This document shows positions 35,461 to 45,985 of a DNA stretch of 64,000 nucleotides, piece after piece (the first letter of the stretch is position 1; each line of letters starts with the position of its first letter). The stretch covers positions 1-64,000 of the forward strand of contig WFMF01000147.1 in NCBI GenBank assembly GCA_011033025.1. Direction: 5' to 3'. The notes beneath the pieces are model-generated. The model saw only the letters and a list, made by a program, of their open reading frames with translations, searched no databases and was not told the DNA's origin. The position numbers and the translations under genes are program-made. Source of the DNA: Beroe forskalii (lineage: Eukaryota; Ctenophora; Nuda; Beroida; Beroidae).

Positions 35461-35839
35461 TTTCCACACAGACTTATTTACAAAAAAGTGTGGTGCCGAG
35501 AGAGAGGGCGAGAGACGACGATAACACTAATTTCCCGTGATTTTATGCTTTTTTTCACTAATTTTCCTGCCAAAACGGTGCGGTCGATTTTCATGAAATT
35601 TTCAGGGTTACTTAATCATGTGATGGACTAAACCTGTGCAAATTTTCGTGATCAACAAGGATAGTTAACGCCTTGAAAATGCGAAACAAAAATCGCGATT
35701 TTCGCAAATCACTGTATTTTTATATAATGGGCGCTGGCAAACAAGTTTTTCAATACTTGAAAAACGATTCCACTAACACTTTTAGCAGCACTTCATGCTG
35801 GTACTACCGGCTTGTTTGGAGTAGTTTGGCCAGAAGTCT

Positions 35840-35935
35840 CTGCCCTTCGGGCCGGGACTGCTGGCCAATTCTGCTGCCCTCGGCCCTTCGGGCCGAGGGC
35901 ATCTGCCCGAAGGGCAGATGCCTTGAGTTGTGTGC
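35840..35935. repeat. GC-rich tandem hairpins
   Basis: gccctcggcccttcgggccgagggc-type and atctgcccgaagggcagat-type hairpins lie back to back (about 35876-35921), preceded by cccttcgggccggg. They stand out from the AT-rich surroundings and have the shape of a transposon end or a structured element. I could not find a matching partner end. Confidence 0.65.
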
Positions 35936-36659
35936 AAACATGCGCTGCGGGCGCTTGCCAGCGCCCTGATTAAATGGTGTTGTTCATCCCAGTGACAGAA
36001 CCCTAGCGAGCGAGCGAGCGTCGCTCGACAACCAACAGCCACGTTTGCGGCGACCCAAGCGTCCAAACGACCGATTTTGTTTGAAATTAGCATTGAAATT
36101 CCCAATGAAATTAGCATAATAAACGAAACCAAATTGGCAATCAATCACTTACGATACTGTACAAAAGCCGCCAAATTATAACCGTGACTCATTTTAAGTA
36201 TTTCATTGTGTTTCACAAGTGTACAGGCTCATTTATGTCGTGGAGAGTAAGAATCATCCTGACAAAAGTCTTTAGTACATTTACGATGACTGCCTCAAGC
36301 CCTCGCAGCTGTATTGTACCGCAAAACTTGTGATAACGTACTCTAAATATCTATAAAAATGCGTGGGATATTTACTTGTGTTTGAAATAGACTTGTATTA
36401 ACGATACGTTAATTATTTGTAATATTTGACCACGTGGGGAAACTTCAAAGTAGTCTCGTTCAAATGTAAGTCCAAATGATAAAGACATACGCAGCTCTAA
36501 AATGTGCTGGTCGTCAGAAAAAAGCTGAAAAAGCTACGCTCGATATTGGTGGTCGCCACGCTCGACGACCACAATACAATTAATTACAGGTAAAATCTCA
36601 TCCTACGCTCGCTGGTCGTCAGCTGCGCTCGACGACCAGCGAAATAAATACTTACAATA

Positions 36660-37400
36660 TTCACTGTGTACACTGTTTTGGCTATAACTTGAGAAGGGAG
36701 CGATATTTTTTCAAAATTCTTTTTTCCTCTGGTAGATGAATGATTTACAAAGATGCTAAATATGCTTGAATATGTTCCTTATCAATAACAAACTATTGAA
36801 ACACAAGGAAATATTTAGTTTACGAAAATCCAAGTTTTAGCTATTACATTGCATCTGAGCAATATTTTTTCAAAATTCTTTTTCCCTCTGGTAGATGTTT
36901 GTGTTGGAAAGATTCTAAACATGCTCTAATGTGTTGATTATTAATAACAAGCTGTTGAAACACAAGGAGATATTCAGTTTATGAAAAAATCTAGTTTTGG
37001 CTATAACATTGCGCCCGGTCGATATATTTATTAAATTATTTTTTCATTAGTTGATAAATAATACATGAAATTTTTCATAATGCTTCAGAGGCAGAGTAGC
37101 AATGAAAAGCGGTTGAAACACAAGGGAATTTTTAGTTTCTAAAAGCTAACTTTGGCTGAAACATCGCGTCTGATTGATATTTTTTCAAAATTATTTTTTC
37201 CCTTTGATAGATGAATGTTTTTCGAAGGTTCTAAACATGCTTAAATAAGTTGAGTAATGCCAACCCAATGTTGAAACACAAGGAAATATTAAGTTTATGA
37301 AAACGTAAGTTTTGGCTCTAACACCTCGTCTGATCGTTATTTCTTCCAAATTCTTTTTTCCTCTGGAAGATGAACGTTCTAAACATGCCTCGATGTGTTC
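36660..37400. repeat. About 157-bp diverged tandem repeat inside the element
   Basis: Five units share ttcaaaattctttttcctct plus ggtagatgaatg, then ttgaaacacaaggaaatatt and ttttggctataac. They are clearly diverged from one another, which makes them older than the neighbouring 88-bp array. Confidence 0.85.
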
Positions 37401-37419
37401 CAAAAAAATTTTCGCCTGT

Positions 37420-38055
37420 GGCGGTCTGTTGTGATCAAATAATGTTTCTAAATTTATTTAGAGGCAGATTACTGAATTGATTTGGAGGCATATTCAGATG
37501 GGAAATACCATGAAATCTTTCGCTTGTGGCAAGCTGTTGTGATCAAATCAAATGGTACATTAACAAATTGATCTCAGAGGCAGATTCAGATGGGAAATAC
37601 CATAAAATTTTTCGCCTGCAGCGGGCTGTTGTGATCAAATTGTACATTACCAAATTGATCTTAGAGGCAGATTCAGATGGGAAATACCATAAAATCTTTC
37701 GCCTGTGCCGGGCGGTTCTTATCAAATTGTATATTACCAAATTGATCTTAGAGGCAGATTCAGATGCTTGGATGCGAAATACCATAAAATTTTTTGCCTG
37801 CGGCGGGCTGTTGTGATCAAAGTATACATAACCAAATTGATCTTAGAGGCAGATTCAGATGGGAAATACCATGAAATCTTTCGCCTGTGGCAGGCGGTTC
37901 TGATCAAATTATACATTTCCAAATTGATCTTTGAGGCAGATTCGGATGGGAAATACCGTGAAATTTTTCGCCTGTGGCGGGCTGTTGTGATCAAATTATA
38001 CATTACAAAATTGATCTTTGAGGCAGATTCGAATGGGAATACCATGAAATTTTTC
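37420..38055. repeat. About 88-bp tandem repeat inside the element
   Basis: Seven units contain gcagattcagatgggaaata, then tttcgcctgtggcgggctgt, then tgtgatcaaattgtacatta. Units are well preserved. The short open frames on both strands here are repeat by-products. Confidence 0.9.
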
Positions 38056-38153
38056 GACGGATAGAAAATTCTTGAAACGATGGCGACCAAATTGAGTAGT
38101 GAAAATCTGCGCTCGACGACCCACAAGAGGTATTCTGTCACTGGGTTGTTCAT

Positions 38154-38770
38154 CGACAACTATTATCAGCACGGTGAAATGCGGCACCAGATTCATTTTA
38201 AACTAAGTAACTAGAAGTTACATGAAGTTTTACAATGATTTGCACGTTAAAAACGGCAACATTGCACAAGTATTTATCGTGTTATGATGACCGTATAACT
38301 GAATTTAAACACAATTGCCATTTACGGTTTAAACGAATTTCAAATTATTATTGTCTCAGATATGCACTGATATCACTTTTCAAGCTTCAAATTCAACATT
38401 GAGTGAGTAGTACAAGTGTTTTTATTACTTTATTAATGCTGTGTACTATATATCTTGAGATACAACTAAAGTGATATAAAACTATCTTATAAAATACTCA
38501 AGTATGCTTTTAAGTATTAACATTACACAAAGGAAAACTTCAATAATTGTACGATTTCGTAATTCGTGTTCGATAACGATTAACGAACATCAAATTTAAA
38601 GCTGTGCTCTTTCTTTAATCTGTAATCATCTTATTAGGAATCTTATCTTACTATATATAATGCGTGTTGTTAATATATATATATTTATTTATGGCGATTC
38701 GTTTTCAAGTAGACAACGAAATTCTTTTTTCATCGTGTTGCAAAAACTTTATAATAAATCAGAAAAATAA
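38154..38770. other. Intron, nothing recognised
   Basis: AT-rich; only a short (ta)n tract at 38670-38682. Confidence 0.45.
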
Positions 38771-39340
38771 TATGAGATTTTTCCGGCCACCCTGAGGGGC
38801 GTGGTGGGCCACGCCCTTTTTTCCGCAAAATTAAAGTTTCGAATTTTCCAAAATTCTTTCGCCATCGAGTTGCTTATGATGAATAAAAATTTTGAGAATT
38901 TTGTCCGAATTATTGGGTCACCCTGAGGGGCGTGGGGCCACGCCCTTTTTTTCGCAAAATTAAACTTTCGAATTTTTTCAAAATTCCTTCGCTATTGAGT
39001 TGCTTATGATGAATAAAAATTTTGAGAATTTTGTCCGAATTATTGGGTCACCCTGAGGGGCGTGGGGGGCCACGCCCTTTTTTCACGCCCTTTTTTTCAA
39101 AATTCCTTCGCCATTGAGTTGCTTATGATAATAAAAATTTTGAGAATTTTGTCCGAATTATTGGGTCACCCTGAGGGGCGTGGGGGGCCACGCCCTTTTT
39201 TTCGCAAAAATTAAACTTTCGAATTTTTTCAAAATTCCTTCGCTATTGAGTTGCTTATGATGAGTAAAGGTTTTGAGAATATTGTCGGCAATATTGGGTT
39301 ACCATTGGGGGCGTGGGAAGCTTTTTTTCGCAGAAATTAA
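38771..39340. repeat. 120-140 bp tandem repeat with cacgccc hairpin
   Basis: Four to five units each contain caccctgaggggcgtggggg, then ccacgcccttttttcgcaaa, then ccttcgctattgagttgctt. The ggggcgtgg / ccacgcccc pair is a small hairpin within each unit. The third unit is shortened and has a duplicated cacgccctttttt. Confidence 0.88.
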
Positions 39341-40656
39341 AGTTTCGAATTTCCCCTCCAAACTCGCTCAGTCAAATCACTGTCAAAGGGACATGTGGCC
39401 GTTAGCTCATGCAGCTGCCATCATTCGCCGTCCGTAGGACGGGAACCGACTAGTATAACTAACAGAAAGTATATATAAGTACTACATATTTTGATGTTTC
39501 ATAGAATCAGCTCAACGCATTTGTATATTGTCGGCTTGGTCTCGTGACCTTACACTTGAAATTATTGCCCCAAGCCGGATCAAAGCTATGGGAAATTGGG
39601 TCGCATAAACAAGCCGGTACAATTCAAATGCGTCAACCATATTACCAGAGATCATGCATTTTAGAATTCCACATGGGAGATGTCCGTACTCTACTGCTCC
39701 AGTGTACATACCAGCGCTTAATGATTGTATGAACTAGGTATTATACCCCTCCCAAGCTTGTTTTAGCGACCGTGTAAGTTTGGTTATACGGTCTTCACTG
39801 AATTACAGTGCAAAATGACTTTAAATGAAATTTGATTTTATAAAGGAGCACTCAAAAATCTACTTAGGCGTAGAATCCCGACGAGGGTCGTCAGACCCGA
39901 GTGGGAAGAAATACTGTTGTTTGGTCAGAGAATAGTAAGTCCCAGCTGTTTCCGGTCAGGTATAATCCCGGTTCCATGATCTCAGCTGTGACCGTATACC
40001 TTCGATAATGAACTCGGCACGCCTCGTCCATTATCCAACTTACACAGTCTCGGCTGTCGCCTCGACCATGTAAGTTGCGGTATACGGCCACCACTTCGAC
40101 ATGTAACCGCTTATTATACTGTACCCAGTTTACACAACCCATCTTATAGTCTCACGTCTTATATGCCCTTTATAGCAGTTATTAAGCTTTTGTCATATTG
40201 CTGACAATATGAGAGGGTTCGGCTAATGAACGGAGCAACATCCCACCAATAAAACCACTGACAAAAAGCAGACTAATTTAAAGTACTGTAAGGAAAACAT
40301 GTAAACATGGTATATATTATGCCTATTGCATAATACATGAATTTGTGTAGAGCTATTTACATACATAATATCATGGATGCTCTGATAAATAAGTAAATAG
40401 CATGGTTAGTCCCCAAATGCCAGATTAATGAATACATAAATAGATTATTCGAATAACGAGTACTGAGTAAACATCTTACTTCCATTTTACGTTTATTGAT
40501 TTACTGTAAAAGCCAAAAGGTAAAAACTATATTTTCGAATGGAATATTGAAGTGACTGAAGTGTGTTCTTATACAGTAAGTCAGCCAATCTTCGTAAAAA
40601 CACCACTACTTCAAAGAGCGCCACCGTGTGTACCGTGTCCATAAAGAACATGCTAT
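39341..40656. other. Intron, nothing recognised
   Basis: No supported gene. A palindromic cgccgtccgtaggacgg lies at 39427-39443. A minus-strand open frame at 39891-40142 has no family resemblance. Confidence 0.4.
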
Positions 40657-40660
40657 TTAA

Positions 40661-42197
40661 AGGTGCAGTCCGGGATATTTACAACTTTAGCTAAATCGGT
40701 AGTAGGGCGTGAATAAACAACAAGTAGCGGGGTCTCGCGCGTCGAAACTAATTAGATCATGCTAAAATTAGCGTATCAAATTACACCCACAGACGCTTGA
40801 GCAGCGTCCCGGCATGGCGCGCAATACGAATAACATTGCAACAGCAATACAATTAGGGTCAGTTATGCTAACTGACATTGGAGGATTGAAAAACACACCG
40901 ATGATTGGTAGCAGTGCACTATAGAGTCACAGTCTCAACAATATATCTTTGTTTTAGCAGCACAGTCATTATAGTTTGGTGTCAAATAAGCTGTTAATTT
41001 ACACGAGATGTCATCCAGTACGCCAAAAATCGGGTTATGGAGTTATAGGCTTATAGCTAGGGAGTTCAATGAGGCAATGAGGCACTAGACTGTTATCATG
41101 ATGGACTGGTCAATAGTCAGATAGCAGACTGTTGTCAGACGTAGCTACCAGGCTCCGGTGAACGGTGAAACGACAAATGTATAACTTAGACCAGTCTTTT
41201 CAAGTAAGTTAGTAAAGACTAAAGAGCATTTTGCTTCCAGAATAGTATCGAATTCAAATACGGCAAAATCAAAGTTCTGATCAGTGATCAGGCTGGTTAG
41301 TTACTAAATATGTACTTATATTGATGCTTTGATTTTGCTCGTATCAGGTTTGGGCACAGTAAATATAACAATGGATTACAATAAAGCTTTCCTGATAAAA
41401 CAGTAGGACTGTCAAGTGTCAGTAGACATCAGGATACTGCTCTGATTATAGTCGAACTTTGATAACGGGCCGGTGTTAGTGACTGAATAACCTGCTTTCA
41501 GAAAATCTTGATAAGTCAGACTGTCATAGCAGCCTTGTTTCAGGGCACAACAAGCCGGATTCAAATTTTACCGAATCTGAGCTATTAAGTATCACGATAG
41601 ACTATGTTATACACAATAGACATGAGGCATTTGAAGTGTTGAATGGTTTTATGGCTGAACTGTGGCAAATTTGACTGAAAAAGGATATTCATTTACTTGA
41701 ATTTAGATTTAAAAGAGCAGTTGGCAAAGATATAATTTCAGAAAAGTTTGAGAAACGGGAAACATCGGGTAGATATGTGAATAAGAGCAGTAGCTATCAA
41801 AAAGAAGCTCGGGAAAATTGCCTGAAATACTTCATGGACCACATTGGGTTCTAATTAGTGGGTTCTAAAAAGTAAGTAAATTGCATGTAACAAGCAACCA
41901 ATAATCACACAACTGTCCTATGTTTGTGTAAGGACTGAAAACAAAACAGATAAAACAAGAAACAGTGTAGAGTGGTAAAATAACAACGAAACTACACGCA
42001 AATACATGAAATATAAGCTGAGTGTAGCGGGCGGATGCTGCTCAAGGATCACACGCGCGAACTTCAGTGGCCAATTAGACGATGATAGATTATTTTCACT
42101 CGAATTCCGTTTGTAGGATTAATGTTGGGCATCATACTAATGACTTGAGCGGAAATTTAGGAATTTTAATTTTTTGCCGATATCCCGGACTGCACCT
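40661..42197. mobile_element. Second TTAA-flanked non-autonomous transposon
   Basis: Ends aggtgcagtccgggatat / atatcccggactgcacct lie between TTAA duplications (40657-40660 and 42198-42201). The 1537-bp interior has no transposase. It shares aggtgca and the TTAA target with the element at 2204-3688. Piggybac or Kolobok type; the family cannot be settled without a transposase. Its right end is only 26 bp from the next insertion at 42223. Confidence 0.9.
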
Positions 42198-42222
42198 TTA
42201 AGTTGGTTATCTACCACCTACT

Positions 42223-44109
42223 CAGGCATGGATCCACCGGGGGCGTGCGGGGGCGTGCGCACGCCCCCATCAGAAATTTGGGGGCGTGCATGGGGGCGTG
42301 CAATTTTTGAAAATTTGATGCTTGTGATTTAATTCAAGATGCCAAATATAAACTTAGTGTAAAACTTTCATTCATTCGTTACTTCTAGAAGCATATTCTA
42401 AATTTGAATACCTCTGATAATGATATTTTTAACTACATAAAACAGTTCAGAGTAGCTTTACTATGATCAATCATATTTCTATAGTTAGCAAAGGGGAAAG
42501 GAAACAAAACAGAGGGCCCATGTGTTACGCATCAACAAAAAGCACACCTCCAGAACCATAACAAAAGGGTTACAGGAACTAAAAGTAATTTTTAATAGTA
42601 AAGTAATAAGGCTTGAAAAGTGAAAAAATAGCTCACGGGCAAAAACGGGTCATTTAGTTGTGCAAGGGTGATTGTGTAGTACAAAGTGTACTACACACGA
42701 TTTTTCGGCCTCCATCCAAAAAATAATATTCATGCCAATAGCCTTGAAGGCTTGAGACAAAAACAGGATTTAGAGTTTTTGAATCCTATTGATTCAAAAA
42801 CTCTACTGCCTTTGCAGTATTACAAAATCGAAAATAAAAGTCGCAAACAACAGGCACAATGCAATTGATTTCCAATTTCTTTATTTCTTAATACTTCAGA
42901 CCTCTAACTTCAGGGGGCTGCTGCCCCCAGACCCCTGTACTTTTGATTTTATATTATATCAATGAGATTTTGTACGACAGCATTAACAGCGCTGTTATAT
43001 TGAAAGCAATGCCCAAACACTGTTGAGTTGCAATTTCTTTATACTTCAGACCTCTGGCTTCTGGGGGCTGCCGCCCCCAGACCCCTGCTGCTCCTTTGAT
43101 TCTAAATATAATATTCATTGTAATTTCGTACAACAGCAACAACAGCGCTGTTAAGTTGAAAACAATGCCCAAACACTATTGAGTTGCTAATTCTTTATAC
43201 TCCAGACCTCTGGCTTCTGGGGGCTGCCGCCCCCAGACCCCTGCTGCTCTTTTGATTCTTAGTATAACATTTATTGGAATTTTTTATAACAGAAACGACA
43301 GCGCTGATATTAAGTTGAAAATAATGCCCAAACACTATTGACTTATCATTTCTCTATACTTCAGACCTCTGGCTTCTGGGGGCTGCCGCCCCCAGACACC
43401 TGCTGCTCTTTTGATTTTGTATTTATTGAGATTTCGTACAACAGCATCGAGAGCTTCGTTAAGTTGACAACAATGCCCAAACACTATTTAGTTGCTAATT
43501 CTTTATAATTTTATACTCCAGACCTCTGGCTTCTGGGGGCTGCCGCCCCCAGGCCTCTGCTGCTCTTTTGATTCTTAGTATAACATTTATTGGAATTTTT
43601 ATGACAGAAACAACAGCACTGTTATTAAGTTGAAAATAATGCCCAAACACTATTGAATTACCATTTCTCTATACTTCAGACCTCGGGCTTCTGGGGGCTG
43701 CCGCCCCCAGACCCCTGCTGCTCTTTTGATTTTATATTTATTGAGATTTCGTACAACAGCAACAAGAGCGTCGTTAAGTTGACAACAATGCTCAAACACT
43801 ATTTAGTTGCTAATTTTTTATACTCCAGACCTCTGGCTTCTGGGGGCTGCCACCCACAGACCCCTGCTGCTCTTTTTATTCTTAGTATAACATTATTGGA
43901 AACACTAAAGAGTTGCCATTTCGTTATACTCTATACTCTAGACCTCTGGCCTCTAGGGGCTGCCGCCCCAGACCCCTGCTTACCCATACTTTAATTATCT
44001 TTCAAATATTGAAAAACTTCCTATGTGCGAACAAGGTGCCGCGAAGCGGCGCCGAGTGAGCTATATAAATTTGCACGCCCCCAAAAATTCTGGGCTGGAT
44101 CCATGCCTG
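42223..44109. mobile_element. hAT-like non-autonomous element with 8-bp duplication
   Basis: Ends caggcatggatcca / tggatccatgcctg are inverted repeats, flanked by a perfect 8-bp duplication cacctact (42215-42222 and 44110-44117). The element is 1887 bp long. Gggggcgtgc motifs cluster just inside the left end and once inside the right end (gcacgccccc at 44073). The right end also holds a small hairpin ggtgccgcgaagcggcgcc. Its right half is an eight-copy tandem array. No transposase is present. Confidence 0.93.
42890..43990. repeat. 155-bp tandem repeat inside the hAT-like element
   Basis: About eight units start near cagacctctggcttctgggg, contain gggggctgccgcccccagac (a strong hairpin), then ctgctgctcttttgattct and caatgcccaaacactattga. 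Unit length varies from 105 to 160 bp, and the last unit is shortened. Confidence 0.92.
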
Positions 44110-44509
44110 CACCTACTCACACAGTCCTACATAATATGGATGCCTAGGAGCAATGAAGTGTGGTGACAAGCTGTGATTTAATGTGTGTACCTGGCCACTG
44201 GAACGTGTGCACATAATATGTGATGCATATATGTACATTATCTCATGTACTGCAACTAGGCAACAAATGAACTTTCACTTTAATGACTTTCCTGTGACTG
44301 AGATCTCAAGAGGAAACTTGCTGTACATTCGTATGGTCATGATATGTTATAAAACAATTTTCTAATATCAACTTATCAAGGGATTAATGCTGAATTTTAC
44401 AATATTAGGATCTGGATACTCAAGTCCCAGATACTTATAATTTAGGCCTAGGGGACTGCGAATTGTGATCAACATTAAAGCTGTCTGCTCTTTAATACAC
44501 TTCACTAAC

Positions 44510-44623
44510 CTGTGACTGTTTATCGAAATCCCAAGCACTGGGAACGTTCGGAGGCCACGCTTGATCAGCCGGCGTGTCATTTCCATCCCAAATATCAGCT
44601 CTATCAGATATGTTGTCACCTAA
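44510..44623 (-). CDS. MCC: MCC homologue, exon 3
   Basis: A 114-bp exon (38 codons, phase 0-0) with acceptor tgctttcag (44624-44625) and donor gttagt (44508-44509). It reads LGDNISDRADIW, then AWPPNVPSAWDFDKQSQ. It lines up with the RDRIASWP...ESWEYDSG stretch that follows the EF-hands in the long form of human MCC. The SAWDFD / ESWEYD similarity is the main anchor. It is the last MCC exon I can identify before the 34-kb gap. Confidence 0.82.
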
Positions 44624-44738
44624 CTGAAAGCAAACTCAGTCAAGAACAAGATGTTTTGACAATTAATATAAATCACCTTTTGTCAATGTAAAAATTATTC
44701 TCGTACAGTACAGAAGCACTTAGATTATATAGACTTAC

Positions 44739-44877
44739 ATCTGCAGCAAGGAGAGCTAAGTTTGACTGAGCAAAGGCATCATATGAAATGTATCCATCCT
44801 GTCCGATCTGGTTGAGCATATCATCTGCATAATCATCATCATATCCAAGATGCCTACATACTTCGACCAAGTCAGTC
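44739..44877 (-). CDS. MCC: MCC homologue, exon 2, second EF-hand half
   Basis: A 139-bp exon with acceptor ttcatccag (44878-44879) and donor gtaagt (44737-44738). After completing the arginine codon of exon 1 it reads TDLVEVCRHLGYDDDYADDM, then LNQIGQDGYISYDAFAQSNL. This matches the DLLAVCRRLNMEE...MNQLG..GKISFQDF part of the N-terminal EF-hand pair of long human MCC. The second loop is shortened and lacks a full set of calcium ligands, as in vertebrates. Confidence 0.93.
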
Positions 44878-45238
44878 CTGGATGAATAATTTCAAATATG
44901 TGGGTGTATATAATTTCAACAAACAACAAAATACTTGCCAGGGGAATGTTCATGATCAAATAATGTTTGAGGGGGATTCCGTTCTCACATAATTTCTGGC
45001 AATGTAATCAGAATGTATATATAAACCAAAAAATGGAAGAGAAAGATTGGCAAGAATAGAAAGGTTAATGAAATTCAATAATCGTTAGTCGCAGTCCAAT
45101 ATACCAAAAAACATATAATCAATAAATAGCAGAAAATTGGGCAGTTTATTATTTAACTAAGTAACTATGAAAAGTTTCCTGTGATATATATATATATATA
45201 CACCTATCTATAAACCGTTAATATTTCACAATAGGTAC

Positions 45239-45393
45239 CTATCTATATATCCATCTCCATCTGTGTCAAAGCAGTTGAATATTTGCTTTATTGCTTGTAG
45301 CGGATCATTAAGGTCAAATTCACTTTCCGATTCAGATATTTCCACTTCTGGGTTATTGTCAAAGTCAGCAGCTCCTGCTCCTTTGCTATTCAT
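45239..45393 (-). CDS. MCC: MCC homologue, exon 1 with start codon and EF-hand
   Basis: The start is taken as the ATG at 45393 because a stop lies in frame a few codons upstream and no better ATG precedes it. The exon encodes MNSKGAGAADFDNNPEVEIS, an acidic ESESEFD stretch, then IKQIFNCFDTDGDGYIDR. The DTDGDGYID sequence is a canonical EF-hand calcium loop and aligns with FDSCDGDGDGFISR at the start of long MCC. The donor is gtacct at 45237-45238, phase 2, joining to RTDLVEV. The promoter should lie in 45394-45985. Confidence 0.9.
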
Positions 45394-45985
45394 CGTCACC
45401 ACAAACAATCATCTATTAATATTAATGAGGTAACTTAGTTCAGATAAATCATAAGAACTGATGAAAGTGATTTAAGGTAAAACATTTCAAAATAATGCTT
45501 CAATCACATTGAGAATCTTAGACTGTCAAATCAAAAATAAATGTTGGCAATTATAAAGCACTTCATTTAACACAGAAGTGAAAATGGGTAGAAAGAAAAA
45601 AGGCAAGTTCTGTTTTTTCGAAAGTAGGAATATAGAAACTTACACTCTGGAACTATCAACCCCTTATTACTACTTAATGGGTTAGGGAACTATCAATCAC
45701 TTACATCACATAAAAATTGAAAATACTGCATTGGCCCTGTTTTAAATTTAAGGTAAAGAATTATATCTACTTGGTACAGAGTGTACCTGCTTATATTTTC
45801 AGACATAGGTAGAAGCATTGAGCATCTCTGATATCAATTCAATTGCTAAAACGTTAAAACTTATCATGGATAAATAGTTATATACGGTAAATACACACTT
45901 GGGTGTGTAATTACCACATTAATTCCACGAGCTTGCGAGTGGAATTCATGCAATAAATGCACGAGCTTGCGAGTGCATTTATTGG
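45394..45985. other. Upstream region of MCC with twin hairpins
   Basis: About 590 bp of AT-rich sequence lie between the MCC start and the transposon block. At its left-strand end are two adjacent hairpins with the same 10-base loop gagcttgcga: stem aattccac/gtggaatt (45921-45946) and stem caataaatgcac/gtgcatttattg (45951-45984). I see no CPSF4 exon and no clear core promoter motif. Confidence 0.6.

Larger units (their letters stand above)
35988..38145. mobile_element. Non-autonomous DNA transposon with 8-bp duplication and internal tandem arrays
   Basis: Terminal inverted repeats cccagtgacagaa / ttctgtcactggg are flanked by a perfect 8-bp duplication ttgttcat (35980-35987 and 38146-38153). 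The element is 2158 bp long. Subterminal gcgctcgacgac-type motifs recur in both orientations (around 36020, 36545, 36610, 38105). The middle is made of two tandem arrays (36660-37400 and 37420-38055). No transposase is present. Its termini match the cccagtg start of the element at 4910-5851. Confidence 0.9.

Noticed and set aside
35782-36144. Minus-strand open frame of 120 residues
   Set aside because: It runs over the GC hairpins and across the border of the element at 35988, so it cannot be an ancestral gene.
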